A DNA stretch of 64,000 nucleotides from Xanthomonas arboricola pv. guizotiae (GCF_002940205.1 NZ_MDSK01000003.1:1-64000); one strand, 5' to 3'. Shown: positions 36,914 through 46,198, numbered from the stretch's first letter. Numbers and translations are program-made. Notes: a model not told the origin generated them from the letters alone.

Positions 36914-39370
36914 TTAGAAGTCGTAACGCAGGCTGATGCTGGTGGTGCGGCCGGCAATCGAGCGCGCGCGGATGATGCCGTTGGCCGGGATGCTGGCTTC
37001 CTCGGCCTCGGTCAGGCCGAAGGTGTTGAACAGGTTGTTGACGTTGAGCGCCACGGTCAGTGCGTCGGTCACGCGGTAGTCGCCGAACAGGTTCACCTGC
37101 GTATAGCCCGGCATCTTCAGCTGGTTGGAGTCCTGGGTGTAGGCATCGGTGGTGCCGATCAGGTTGACGCCGAACTGATAGCCGTCGCCGCGATAGCTGG
37201 GCGTCAACTGCCACACCACATCGGCCTGGCGACGCGGCACGTTGCCGGTGTTTTCCGGAGTGATCTGGTCCTTGGAAATCTCCGCATCGGTCCAGGTCAG
37301 GCCGCCGTTGACGGTGAAGCCTTCGTAGCGGTAGCTGGCTTCCAGTTCCACGCCGTGCGCCTCGTAGCTGCGGTTGAAGAAACGCTGGCTGGTGACTTCG
37401 AAGTTCTGTTCCTCGGTGCGTGCCGAGAACGCGGTGGCGAACAGGCTCAGGCCGTCGCGGCGCCACTTCAGGCCCGCTTCGGCCTGGCGGACCACGTTGA
37501 CGCCTTCATCGGAGGAGACCGAGCCGTCGTCGCGGACCACGCCGAACAGCAGGCGGTCGGCATTGGCGCGTGCGCCGCGGCTGATGCGCGCGAACGCGCC
37601 CAGGTCGTCGTTGATCAGGTAGTTGCTGCCCAGCGAATACGACAGGTAGTTCCAGTCGTAATCCACCGGCCGTGCGTTGGCGGTGTCGACGGTGGCCACG
37701 CGCTGTTCAACCGGCTGGATCACGCCATCGCCGTTGACGTCCAGGTTCTGCGCGATCGCGGTGCCGGCATAGCTGCCGCGTGCATCGCCGATGTCGTAAC
37801 GCAGGCTGCCATCGATGCTGAACTTGCCGCTGTCGAAGGTCAGTGCGACGTACGGCGCGTTGACGTCGTAGCGCACGTCGTAGCTGCGGGTGATGCAGCA
37901 ATCGCCCCAGAACGGGGTGCCGTACGCATACAGACCGTTTTGTGAGCGCGACACGCCGCCGGCATCGACCACGTTGAGCAGGCGCGAGTCGCGGCCCAGG
38001 CTCTGCACGTAGGAGTTCCAGGTCCAGTCCATGTCGATGGTCTGGCGCGAGCTGTAATAGCCCATGCGCAGGTTGAGCGTGCGGCCGTCGCCGCCGAACT
38101 CGCGCGAGACGCTGAGGTCGTTGGTGACGTTGCCCAGGTCGTTGATCGCCACGTTGAACAGATGCGTGCGGATCGCGTTGCCGGTGTAGGCCTGGCCGGC
38201 GTCCGGGCCGCTGGCCTGCACCAGTTGCGCGCCGGCGCCGCCGATGGACGCGGCGAGCGTGGCGGCATCGGTGACCTCGGCCGGGAACGGGCTGACGAAG
38301 CGGCCGCTGTTGTCGGCGATGCGGAACTTCTCGCTCAGGTTCCAGCCGTTGCCCAGGTCGAACCAGGCCTCGGCGCCGATGGTGCGCGAGATCGGGTGCA
38401 TGCCGTCGCCCAGGTCGGTGCGGCGCGGCTGGTTGTTGCCGTCCAGGCCGACATCGGTGCGGAAATCGCGGCTGTACAAGGTGTCGTTGCCCGGGTCGAA
38501 GCCGGCAAAGCCGCCCAGGTCCGGCGAGCGGTCGCGGCCACGCACGGAGGTCGGCACCGGCAGATAACCGGCGGCGCGATCGTTGAGGTATTTGCCGTAG
38601 ACGCGCACGTAGCCGTTCTCGAACAGGCGGGTCAGGTTGGCCTTGAGCTGGCCGCCCTTGTCGGTGGTGTAACCGGCATCGCGCACGCCATCGCCCTGGC
38701 GGAAGAAGCCGCCGATGTTGAACTGCCAGTTTTCCGCGAACGGCGCGCCGTAGTCGAAATCCACGCGGGTGTTGTCGTAATCCAGGCCGCGGCTCACGCC
38801 GACGCTGCCGCCTGCGGTGTCGCCGGTCTTGCTGATGAAGTTGATGATGCCGCCGGGCGCGTTGCTGGTGAACGTCGATGCCGAGCCGCCGCGGATGGCT
38901 TCGATGCGGTCCAGGGTAAAATCCGAGCGCAGGAAGATGTCCGAGTTGCCGAAGGCGATATCGCCGAATTCCATCACCGGCAGGCCGTCTTCCTGCAGCT
39001 GCAGGAACTTGGCGCCGCCGGAGGCGACGGGGAGGCCGCGCACGGCGATGTTGGCGTTGCCTTCGCCACCGCTGGATTCGGCGCGGATGCCGGGGATGTT
39101 GCGGAAGATTTCGGCGGTGCTGCGCGGCGCCGATTGTTCGATCGCCTCGGCGCCGACGGTGCTGACCGACACGCTGGACTTCAGCTTGGTGGTGGCGGTG
39201 GAGGTGCCGGTGACGAACACCGAATCCAGGTTGACCGCGGCGCTGTCGGCGGCCGGCGGGGTGACGGGTGCGGCCGTGGTCGCGTCCTGCGCCAGCGCGG
39301 CAGGCGCGCACAGGCAGGAGGCGACCGCGCAGGCCAGGGCGTGCAGGCGCAGGGTGTGCAAGGTGGGCAT
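36914..39370 (-). CDS. suxA: Sucrose TonB-dependent receptor SuxA
   Basis: 818-residue outer-membrane receptor with a signal peptide ending APAALAQDA. Plug domain: STAEIFRNIPGIRAES, ANIAVRGLP and TLDRIEAIRGGSAS. The barrel ends NVNNLFNTFGLTE...ISLRYDF. Its place between suxB and the divergent suxC, with repressor sites upstream, identifies it as SuxA, which in X. campestris brings sucrose across the outer membrane with high affinity. Both SuxR operators lie upstream of its start, 104 and 191 nt away. The start MPTLHTLRLHALACA follows GAGAGAG. Confidence 0.92.
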   Translation of the reverse strand: MPTLHTLRLHALACAVASCLCAPAALAQDATTAAPVTPPAADSAAVNLDSVFVTGTSTATTKLKSSVSVSTVGAEAIEQSAPRSTAEIFRNIPGIRAESSGGEGNANIAVRGLPVASGGAKFLQLQEDGLPVMEFGDIAFGNSDIFLRSDFTLDRIEAIRGGSASTFTSNAPGGIINFISKTGDTAGGSVGVSRGLDYDNTRVDFDYGAPFAENWQFNIGGFFRQGDGVRDAGYTTDKGGQLKANLTRLFENGYVRVYGKYLNDRAAGYLPVPTSVRGRDRSPDLGGFAGFDPGNDTLYSRDFRTDVGLDGNNQPRRTDLGDGMHPISRTIGAEAWFDLGNGWNLSEKFRIADNSGRFVSPFPAEVTDAATLAASIGGAGAQLVQASGPDAGQAYTGNAIRTHLFNVAINDLGNVTNDLSVSREFGGDGRTLNLRMGYYSSRQTIDMDWTWNSYVQSLGRDSRLLNVVDAGGVSRSQNGLYAYGTPFWGDCCITRSYDVRYDVNAPYVALTFDSGKFSIDGSLRYDIGDARGSYAGTAIAQNLDVNGDGVIQPVEQRVATVDTANARPVDYDWNYLSYSLGSNYLINDDLGAFARISRGARANADRLLFGVVRDDGSVSSDEGVNVVRQAEAGLKWRRDGLSLFATAFSARTEEQNFEVTSQRFFNRSYEAHGVELEASYRYEGFTVNGGLTWTDAEISKDQITPENTGNVPRRQADVVWQLTPSYRGDGYQFGVNLIGTTDAYTQDSNQLKMPGYTQVNLFGDYRVTDALTVALNVNNLFNTFGLTEAEEASIPANGIIRARSIAGRTTSISLRYDF

Positions 39371-39472
39371 TGCGGTTCTCTCTCTCACGGATGGTGGTGT
39401 GCCGACGCCTGCATCGTCCCCTCCCAGGGAGTGGCCGTGTGGCCTGCAGTGCGAGCGCAGTAATACGCTCCA

Positions 39473-39488
39473 GTACAATCGATTGCAA
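39473..39488. promoter_or_regulatory. SuxR operator O1
   Basis: GTACAATCGATTGCAA, an almost perfect palindrome centred on CG, matching the LacI-family consensus type. It lies in the divergent suxA-suxC promoter region. Confidence 0.8.
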
Positions 39489-39560
39489 TCTTGCGCTGCA
39501 GCATCAATCCACGGCGCGAGAGCTTATGTCTCGACAATCGAAACGTGTTGCGGCGCAGCG

Positions 39561-39576
39561 TTACAATCGATTGCAA
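39561..39576. promoter_or_regulatory. SuxR operator O2
   Basis: TTACAATCGATTGCAA, sharing 15 of 16 positions with O1 and spaced 88 nt from it, about eight helical turns. That fits looping or separate control of suxA and suxC. Confidence 0.8.
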
Positions 39577-39636
39577 GGACGGCAGGGTACAGTGCGCTGC
39601 GGCCGCTGGGAGCCGCACCGATGCCCAGGGTTCTGC

Positions 39637-40962
39637 ATGTCGTCGACCGCCACTCCGTTCTCCTTCGCGCGCATCCTGGCGCTCAACGCCGGCTTCTTCG
39701 GCGTGCAATACAGCTTCGGCCTGCAGCAGAGCAACATGAGCCCGATCTACAACTATCTGGGCGCCGATCACGCGAGCCTGCCGTACCTGTGGCTGGCCGG
39801 GCCGATCACCGGGCTGGTGCTGCAGCCGTTCGTCGGTGCGTGGAGCGACCGCTCGGTCACCCGCTGGGGCCGGCGCATGCCGTACATGGTGCTGGGCGCG
39901 CTGGTGTGCAGCCTGTGCCTGCTGGCGATGCCGTTCAGCACTGCGCTGTGGATGGCGGTGTGCCTGCTGTGGATCCTGGATGCGGCCAACAACGTGGCGA
40001 TGGAGCCATACCGTGCGCTGGTCAGCGATGTGCTGGCGCCACCGCAGCGGCCGCTGGGCTATCTCACCCAGAGCGCGTTCACCGGCCTGGCGCAGACGCT
40101 GGCCTACCTCACCCCGCCATTGCTGGTGTGGATGGGCATGAACGAGGACGCCGCTAATGCGCACCACATTCCCTATGTCACCATCGCCGCCTTCGTGATC
40201 GGCGCGGGGTTTTCCGCGGCCTCGATCCTGCTCACCGCGCGCAGCGTGCGCGAGCCGGTGCTTGCGCCGGCAGAGATCGCGCGGATGCGCCAGACCGGTG
40301 CCGGCCTGGGCGCCACAGTGCGCGAAATCTACGGCGCCCTGCGCGCGATGCCGCCGACCATGCGCCAGCTTGCGCCGGTGATGCTGTTCCAGTGGTACGC
40401 GATCTTCTGCTACTGGCAGTACATCGTGCTGTCGCTATCGACCAGCTTGTTCGGCACCACCGAAGCCGACTCGCATGGCTTCCGCCAGGCCGGCCTGGTC
40501 AATGGGCAGATCGGCGGGTTCTACAATTTCGTCGCCTTTCTGGCTGCGTTTGCGATGGTGCCGGTGGTGCGTCGCATCGGCCCCAAGTACACGCACGCGG
40601 CCTGCCTGGTCGCGGCCGGGATCGGCATGTGGGTGTTGCCGGGCATCCAGGACCGCTGGCTGATGCTGCTGCCGATGATCGGCATCGGGCTGGCCTGGGC
40701 CAGCATGATGGGCAACCCGTACCTGATGCTGGCCGACAGCATTCCGTCCGAGCGCACCGGCGTGTACATGGGCCTGTTCAACCTGTTCATCGTGCTGCCG
40801 ATGCTGATCCAGATCGTCACCTTGCCGCTGTATTACGAGCGCCTGCTGCACGGCGACCCGCGCAACGTGATCAAGCTTGCCGGCGCACTGATGCTGGCCG
40901 CCGCGGTAGCGATGCTGTGCGTGCGCGTCCGCAAGCCGAAAGTGATCCTGACAGATTCTTAG
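39637..40962 (+). CDS. suxC: Sucrose transporter SuxC (MFS, GPH-like)
   Basis: 441-residue inner-membrane protein with about 12 membrane helices, of the sugar-cation/MFS class related to plant sucrose carriers. The loop 2-3 motif reads GAWSDRSVTRWGRRMPY, matching the GxxSD...RxGRR(R/K) of sucrose/H+ symporters. FFGVQYSFGLQQSNMSPIY at the N-terminus is typical of this group. It moves sucrose from periplasm to cytoplasm for SuxB. The start MSSTATPFSFARI is the family N-terminus. Divergent from suxA with shared SuxR operators. Confidence 0.92.
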   Translation: MSSTATPFSFARILALNAGFFGVQYSFGLQQSNMSPIYNYLGADHASLPYLWLAGPITGLVLQPFVGAWSDRSVTRWGRRMPYMVLGALVCSLCLLAMPFSTALWMAVCLLWILDAANNVAMEPYRALVSDVLAPPQRPLGYLTQSAFTGLAQTLAYLTPPLLVWMGMNEDAANAHHIPYVTIAAFVIGAGFSAASILLTARSVREPVLAPAEIARMRQTGAGLGATVREIYGALRAMPPTMRQLAPVMLFQWYAIFCYWQYIVLSLSTSLFGTTEADSHGFRQAGLVNGQIGGFYNFVAFLAAFAMVPVVRRIGPKYTHAACLVAAGIGMWVLPGIQDRWLMLLPMIGIGLAWASMMGNPYLMLADSIPSERTGVYMGLFNLFIVLPMLIQIVTLPLYYERLLHGDPRNVIKLAGALMLAAAVAMLCVRVRKPKVILTDS

Positions 40963-40990
40963 GAATACCTAGCTGACGTCGCCGGCTGCC

Positions 40991-41040
40991 TGCCCCCCTC
41001 ATCCGCCCTTCGGGCACCTTCTCCCGCAGGCGGGAGAAGG
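40991..41040. repeat. Short GC-rich intergenic hairpin repeat
   Basis: Consists of two hairpins, CCGCCCTTCGGGC-like and CTTCTCCCGC...GCGGGAGAAGG. This arrangement is familiar from many xanthomonad intergenic regions. It lies just after suxC and could serve as a transcription end for it. Confidence 0.65.
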
Positions 41041-41065
41041 AAGCGGGCTGTCGGCTGGTATCTCC

Positions 41066-41185
41066 GAATCGGCAATCGGCAATCGGCAATCCGCAATCCC
41101 AATCCCAATCCCAATCCCAATCCCAATCCCAATCCCAATCCCAATCCCAATCCCAATCCCAAATTCCGGATCCCGAATCCCCGCT
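41066..41185. repeat. Tandem heptamer/hexamer array after suxR
   Basis: About three ATCGGCA-type heptamers (41068-41090) give way to eleven exact AATCCC hexamers (41095-41160), followed by degenerate GATCCCGAATCCC. The array reaches the suxR stop. Hexamers on the minus strand create a false Gly-Leu repeat frame. Confidence 0.95.
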
Positions 41186-42217
41186 TCACGCCGACTCGCG
41201 CACCACCAGCTTCACCGGCATTTCAACCGATTGCACGGCTTCGCCGGCAATCAGCGCCAGCAGCCGGTCCACCAGCAATCGTGCGGCCAGGCCCAGGTCC
41301 TGCCGCACCGTGGTCAACGGTGGCTGGCTGTAGGCCGCCAGCGGAATATCGTCGAAGCCCACCAGCGAGATGTCCTGCGGCACGCGATGCCCGGCCTCGA
41401 CCAGGGCGCGGATGGCGCCGACCGCGATCACGTCGGAGGCGGCGAACAGCCCGTCCGGCGGATCGGTCTTCTTGAGCATGGCGCGGGTGAGGCGATAGGC
41501 GTCTTCGCTGAGGAAGTGGCTGCGCGCATGCAGGCGCGTATCGAACTCCAGCCCGTGCCGCTGCAGCGCATGGCGATAGCCGGCAAAGCGCGGGGCAACC
41601 TCGGGCAACTGGTCGTCGCCGAGAAAGGCGATGCGCTGGCGGCCGCTGGCGATCAGATGGTCGGTGGCCAAAGCGCCGCCCTGGAAATTGTCGCTGCCCA
41701 CACTGATGTACGATTGCCCGTCGATGCGGCTGCCCCAGACCGCCATCGGCAAGCCATCGCGCGCGGCTTCGTCCAGTGCGGCATGTTCGGAACTTTGCCC
41801 CAGCACGATCACGCCATCGGAGCGGCTGCCGCGCGCGAGTTGTTCCACCCAGCCGTCCTGATGCCGGTCGAGCTTGGACAGCAGCATGCTGTAGCCGCGC
41901 CCGGTCAGTTCCTCGGCCAGCAGCGCCAGCATCGTCATCATGAAGGGGTCCGACAGCGGCTGGTCCAGCGCATGCATCATCGGCACCGCCACGCTCACCG
42001 TGTTGGAGCGTTTGGCGCGCAGGCTGCGCGCGATCGGATCGACCTGGTAGCCGGCATCGGCGGCAATCTGCTTGATGTACGCACGCGTCCGCTCGGCCAC
42101 CACCGGGCTGCCGGCCAGGGCACGCGACACGGTGGATTCGGACACGCCCGCCATGCGGGCGATGTCGGCCATCTGCGGGCGGGCACCCGGCGTGGCGCGT
42201 TCTGAAGGTTTGGCCAT
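41186..42217 (-). CDS. suxR: LacI-family repressor SuxR
   Basis: 343 residues. N-terminal helix-turn-helix MADIARMAGVSESTVSRALAGSPVV (about 16-40) and the hinge helix DPIARSLRAKRSNTVSV are clear. The periplasmic-binding-like core ends in SLVGFDDIPLAAYSQPPLTTV. In X. campestris SuxR represses suxA, suxB and suxC until sucrose is present. It probably recognises the two palindromes at 39.5 kb. Its own promoter region (after 42217) holds no copy of that operator. Start chosen at MAKPSERATPGARP, the last Met that keeps the whole DNA-binding domain. Confidence 0.9.
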   Translation of the reverse strand: MAKPSERATPGARPQMADIARMAGVSESTVSRALAGSPVVAERTRAYIKQIAADAGYQVDPIARSLRAKRSNTVSVAVPMMHALDQPLSDPFMMTMLALLAEELTGRGYSMLLSKLDRHQDGWVEQLARGSRSDGVIVLGQSSEHAALDEAARDGLPMAVWGSRIDGQSYISVGSDNFQGGALATDHLIASGRQRIAFLGDDQLPEVAPRFAGYRHALQRHGLEFDTRLHARSHFLSEDAYRLTRAMLKKTDPPDGLFAASDVIAVGAIRALVEAGHRVPQDISLVGFDDIPLAAYSQPPLTTVRQDLGLAARLLVDRLLALIAGEAVQSVEMPVKLVVRESA

Positions 42218-42573
42218 GGCAGCGCAGTGCGGAAAAACCCGAGTGTAATCAGTTCGCGCTGGAGGCGGGTTGATCGACGCAGTGGCGCCCGCTTGTGCGC
42301 GCTGGTCGAGCGCAATTCCGCACCTGCATGCAGGCGTCGGGGCGGAAGGCGGGCATGACAGCGGCCGCGACGCGCGCAGCGATTCGGAGCGGTGAGGCAT
42401 CAGAGCAGCGGGGCATAAGAGCGGACAAGCTTCACCGTGGTTATCGAAGACCGCGCTCACCGCCCGGCCGGCGCGCTCGGTACGCGAACCGGCATGTACC
42501 TCCCGCGCACTACGGCGCCGGGCGTGGCGCTGGCGGCGAGCTGACGCTGCGTGCCACCTGCTGTCAGCGGCTC
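42218..42573. other. Intergenic gap, phbB-like gene to suxR
   Basis: 356 nt upstream of suxR and downstream of the reductase gene, both on the minus strand. Must include the suxR promoter. I see no operator match, hairpin or gene. Confidence 0.5.
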
Positions 42574-43314
42574 TCAGCCCATGTACAGACCACCGTTGAC
42601 CGCATAGTCGGCGCCGGTCACGTAGGCGGCCTCATCGGAGGCGAGCCAGGCGCACAGCCCGGCGACTTCGGCCGGTTTGCCGAGCCGGCGGACCGGCACC
42701 GAGGTGGCCAGGCGGTCGAGCACGTCGGGCGGGAAACTGCTGATCGAGGCGCTGGCGATATAGCCCGGCGAGATGGTGTTGACGGTGACCCCGCGCGAGG
42801 CCACTTCCTGCGCCAGGGCGCGGCTGAAACCATGCATCGCCGCCTTGGCGGTGGCGAAATTGATCTGTCCGATCTGGCCCTTGTGCGCACTGACCGAGCC
42901 GATGTTGACGATGCGTCCCCAGCCGCGCGCGGTCATGCCGTCGACCACTTGCTTGGTGATGTTGAACAGGGAATGCAGGTTGCTGGCGATCACCGCGTTC
43001 CAGTCGTCGCGGCTCATCTGCCGGAACAAGGTGTCGCGGCTGCCGCCGGCGTTGTTGACCAGCACATCGATCTCGCCGACCTCGGCCTTGACCTTGGCGA
43101 ACGCGGCCACGGTGGACTCCCAATCGGCGGCATTGCCTTCGGAGGCGACGAACTCGAAGCCCTGCTCGCGCTGCTCGCGCAGCCAGGAGGTCTTGCGCGG
43201 CGAATTGGGCCCGCAACCGGCGACCACGGTATGCCCGCTGCGCGCCAGCTTCTGGCAGATCGCGGTACCCACACTGCCCATGCCACTGGTGACGTATGCG
43301 ATGCGAAGTGTCAT
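42574..43314 (-). CDS. PhbB-like short-chain reductase with altered active site
   Basis: 246 residues, close in length and overall sequence to acetoacetyl-CoA reductase PhaB/PhbB (AYVTSGMGSVGTAICQKLA, VVAGCGPNSPRK, TVNTISPGYIA, NGGLYMG). Ser140 and Lys157 are kept. The catalytic Tyr153 is Phe: INFATAK in place of TNYSTAK, codon TTC at 42856-42858. Two Gly of the cofactor motif TGxxxGxG are Ser (Ser10, Ser14). Normal NADPH-dependent reduction is therefore doubtful. A good AAGGAG lies 10 nt before the ATG. Annotation by homology alone would be acetoacetyl-CoA reductase; the true role is open. Confidence 0.8.
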   Translation of the reverse strand: MTLRIAYVTSGMGSVGTAICQKLARSGHTVVAGCGPNSPRKTSWLREQREQGFEFVASEGNAADWESTVAAFAKVKAEVGEIDVLVNNAGGSRDTLFRQMSRDDWNAVIASNLHSLFNITKQVVDGMTARGWGRIVNIGSVSAHKGQIGQINFATAKAAMHGFSRALAQEVASRGVTVNTISPGYIASASISSFPPDVLDRLATSVPVRRLGKPAEVAGLCAWLASDEAAYVTGADYAVNGGLYMG

Positions 43315-43332
43315 TGCTTGAACTCCTTCGGA

Positions 43333-43434
43333 GTTGGGATTCGGGATTGGGGATTGGGGATGAGGGGATTCGTAACAGCGGGCATTGGTTCGCTCTGGCT
43401 TTGGCGAATCCCCAATCCCGAATGCCGAATCCCG
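43333..43434. repeat. Heptad-armed intergenic inverted repeat, copy C
   Basis: The left arm carries words GGGATTC, GGGATTG, GGGATTG and GGGATGA, then GTAACAG. The right arm is built of CGAATCC-like words. It fills the gap between citH (stop at 43443) and the phbB-like gene, upstream of the latter's Shine-Dalgarno. Words use GATTC/GAATC in the sense reversed from copies A, B and D. Confidence 0.78.
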
Positions 43435-43442
43435 GCGCGCGG

Positions 43443-44771
43443 CTAGCGCGCCAACGGAAACAGGCCAAACAACAACCCGCCCGCCAACATCAACAGGGAG
43501 ATCAGCACCGCCCACTTCAGCGTGAAGCGTTGATGGTCGGCGAAGTCGACCTTGGCCAGGCCGACCAGCAGATAGGTCGATGGCACCAGCGGGCTGAGCA
43601 GATGCACCGGTTGCCCGGCCAGCGAGGCGCGCGCCATTTCCACCGGGGTGATGCCGTAGTGGCCGGCGGCCTCGGACAGGATCGGCAGCACGCCGAAGTA
43701 GAACGCGTCGTTGGACATGAAGAACGTAAACGGCATGCTGACGATCGCGGTGATCACCGCCAGATACGGGCCCCAGCTGTCCGGGATCACCGCCAGGAAG
43801 CTGCGCGACATCGCTTCGACCATGCCGGTGTTGGACAGGATGCCGGTGAAGATGCCGGCGGCGAAGATCAGCGACACCACCGACAGCACGTTACCGGCGT
43901 GATTGACCAGGCGGCGGCGCTGCTCGGCCAGGTTGGGGTAGTTGATCATCAGTGCCAGCGCAAAGCCGATCATGAACAGCACCGGCATCGGCAGCACGCC
44001 GACCACCAGCGCGGCCATCAGCGCCAGGGTCAGGAGCAGGTTCACCCACAGCAGCTTGGGCCGCTTCATGTCCTCGGTGTCTTCCACGCGCGGCAGCGCA
44101 TCGCTTTCCTCGGGGATGCTGGTGTCCAGCCAGTTGCCGTCGGCGGGCAGGCGTACCACGCCCAGGCGGCGCCGTTCGCGCATGCCCAGATACCAGGCCA
44201 GCGTGAGGATGCCGGCGATCGCCATCGCCATCGCCGGCACCAGCGGCACGAACACATCGGCCGGATCCACATGCAGGGCGGTGGCGGCGCGCGCCGTGGG
44301 GCCGCCCCACGGGGTCAGGTTCATCACGCCGCTGGCCAGGATGGTGACGCAGGTGAGGTTGAGCGCGTTCATGCCCAGGCGCTGGTACAGCGGCAGCATC
44401 GCGGAGACGGTGATCATGTAGGTAGTGGAGCCGTCGCCGTCGAGCGAGATCAGCATCGCCAGGATCGCCGTGCCCATCACGATCTTCAGCGGATCGCCCT
44501 TGACCAGGCGCAGGATGCGGCCGACCAGCGGATCGAACAGGCCGGCATCGATCATCACTCCGAAGTAGAGGATGGCGAACATCAGCATCACCCCGGTGGG
44601 CGCGATCTTCTTGATGCCGTCGAGCATCATCTCGTTGATGCCGGTGCCGAAGCCGCCCAGCAGCGCGAACACGATCGGCACCGTGATCAGAGCCACCAGC
44701 GGCGACAGCCGCTTGCTCATGATCAGGTACATGAAGGTGATCACCATTCCGAAACCGAGCGCGGTCAGCAT
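43443..44771 (-). CDS. citH: CitMHS-family citrate transporter
   Basis: 442-residue inner-membrane carrier (about 12 helices) of the citrate-Mg2+:H+ symporter family. Family blocks: LISLDGDGSTTYMI, ASGVMNLTPWGGPTARA, SNDAFYFGVLPIL and QPVHLLSPLVPSTYLLVGL. The soluble middle loop (about 205-235) is acidic. From memory, the homologue in X. campestris pv. vesicatoria is CitH, needed for growth on citrate and regulated by TctDE; those regulators lie 2 kb away here. The start MLTALGFGMVITFMY is the family N-terminus. Confidence 0.9.
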   Translation of the reverse strand: MLTALGFGMVITFMYLIMSKRLSPLVALITVPIVFALLGGFGTGINEMMLDGIKKIAPTGVMLMFAILYFGVMIDAGLFDPLVGRILRLVKGDPLKIVMGTAILAMLISLDGDGSTTYMITVSAMLPLYQRLGMNALNLTCVTILASGVMNLTPWGGPTARAATALHVDPADVFVPLVPAMAMAIAGILTLAWYLGMRERRRLGVVRLPADGNWLDTSIPEESDALPRVEDTEDMKRPKLLWVNLLLTLALMAALVVGVLPMPVLFMIGFALALMINYPNLAEQRRRLVNHAGNVLSVVSLIFAAGIFTGILSNTGMVEAMSRSFLAVIPDSWGPYLAVITAIVSMPFTFFMSNDAFYFGVLPILSEAAGHYGITPVEMARASLAGQPVHLLSPLVPSTYLLVGLAKVDFADHQRFTLKWAVLISLLMLAGGLLFGLFPLAR

Positions 44772-45004
44772 GCGGGCGAATCCTTTGAGGCGTACAGCAG
44801 GGGGGAGAGTGGAGCACAGCGCTGCAGGTGGCGTGCAGCGGTGACGAGGCGGGGGTGTACAGGCAATCGCTGCTGCACGCAGGTTGCGCAGCGGAGGCAG
44901 GGCGATGCGCGCGGGAGCGACGACGTTGCGACGCGTCGCACCGATGTACGCAGCGGACATGCGTGCATCACTTTCCCTGATTGCTGGCGCAATGCAGCTG
45001 CGCA

Positions 45005-46198
45005 TCAAAAGTCGTACTGAAAACGGCCGGTCACCGCCAACGTGTGGTCGACCACCGCATCGACCATGCGGTCGCGGTTGCGGCTGTCGATCACATTGAG
45101 CATCACGCGCAGGTTCGGCTTGAAATACCAGTTGCCGCCCAGCGTCCACGACTGCGTGCTGGCGTTGATGAAATCCGGTTGGCCATCCAGATGCTGATCG
45201 CCGCGCATGTAGTCGTAGCGCAAGGCCAGCTCGAACGCGCCGGAGGGACGATTGGGCGTGGCGATACGGCTGAAACGGCCGGTCTTGCGGTCGTAGCCGC
45301 GCGACTCGCCGGTGACGAACCAGCTGACCAGCCCGTAGCTGGCCAATAACTTGGCATGCTGGGAGCCGTCGTCGAGCAGGCCGCCGCTGAATTCGCTCTG
45401 CCACGACCACGGGCCCAGCACTTCGGCATATTCCAGCGACCATTTGTCGAAATCGGTATCGCGGCCATCGGCAAAGCGCGCCAGGGTGATGCGGCTGTTG
45501 TTGGCCAGATCGTTCTCCGGGCGTGGCCGGATCAACAGGGACGCCGCGCCGCCGCTGCCCGGATGCGAATAGCGCTCGTGCGCCAGCGAGATGCCCAGGT
45601 GGCGTAGCCGCGCCTGGCCCATTTCAGGCGCGTAGGTCAGGCGCGTGCCGAGCGCACCGCCCTTGGTCGAGGAATTGTCGATGCTTTCCAGGCTGTAGGC
45701 TGCGGTGGACCAGGTCGCATCGGGGCGATTGGTCTGCCAGGAGATCGCCTTGCGATAGATCGGTGCCAGCGTGGTGGAGGCATAGCCGCGTTCCAGGAAC
45801 GGGCCGTAGTTGGAGCCGGTGCGATCGTCCAGCGAGAAGTACTGCTTGAACTGACCGACCGTCAGCGTGCCGGCGGAAAATTTCCTGGCGACATACACAT
45901 CGCGCGCCAGGATGCCGCGGCTGCCGGATTCGTACTGCAGGCCGGCGAATTCCGCCTCGGCCTTGTAGGTGAAGCCGTAGAACTTGCCGGCCACATCCAG
46001 CCATACGCGACGGAACTGGGTGTCGTTGCGCTCGGGCGTACCACGGTCGTCGTTGTCGAACATGGTGAAGTCCCAGTGCACGCGCCCGCCCACCTCGGCG
46101 GTGACCGGGCCATCGCCCTCGGCCGCATGCGCCGCCGGTGCCAGGCACAGCGCGGCGCAGGTGGCGAAGACGCGCAGACGCAAGGTGTCGTTGCTCAC
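45005..46198 (-). CDS. OprP/OprO-like outer-membrane porin (citrate locus)
   Basis: 397-residue trimeric porin type. The signal peptide ends PAAHAAEG. The mature part has the phosphate-porin family pattern (VHWDFTMFDND, RRVWLDVAGKFYGFTYKAE, GQFKQYFSLDDRTGS, ATTNRPSGAFELALRYDYM-like) and a terminal Phe (GRFQYDF). I chose a GTG start at 46198 because GGGAGGG lies just 5' of it and the signal peptide begins there; the ATG at 46216 would add six residues and lacks a ribosome site. Its place beside citH and tctDE suggests entry of citrate or another tricarboxylate. Confidence 0.82.
   Translation of the reverse strand: MSNDTLRLRVFATCAALCLAPAAHAAEGDGPVTAEVGGRVHWDFTMFDNDDRGTPERNDTQFRRVWLDVAGKFYGFTYKAEAEFAGLQYESGSRGILARDVYVARKFSAGTLTVGQFKQYFSLDDRTGSNYGPFLERGYASTTLAPIYRKAISWQTNRPDATWSTAAYSLESIDNSSTKGGALGTRLTYAPEMGQARLRHLGISLAHERYSHPGSGGAASLLIRPRPENDLANNSRITLARFADGRDTDFDKWSLEYAEVLGPWSWQSEFSGGLLDDGSQHAKLLASYGLVSWFVTGESRGYDRKTGRFSRIATPNRPSGAFELALRYDYMRGDQHLDGQPDFINASTQSWTLGGNWYFKPNLRVMLNVIDSRNRDRMVDAVVDHTLAVTGRFQYDF

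Noticed and set aside
40959..41189. Small frame encoding a Gly-Leu repeat
   Set aside because: A direct translation of the AATCCC hexamers, with no ribosome site and no conserved flank.
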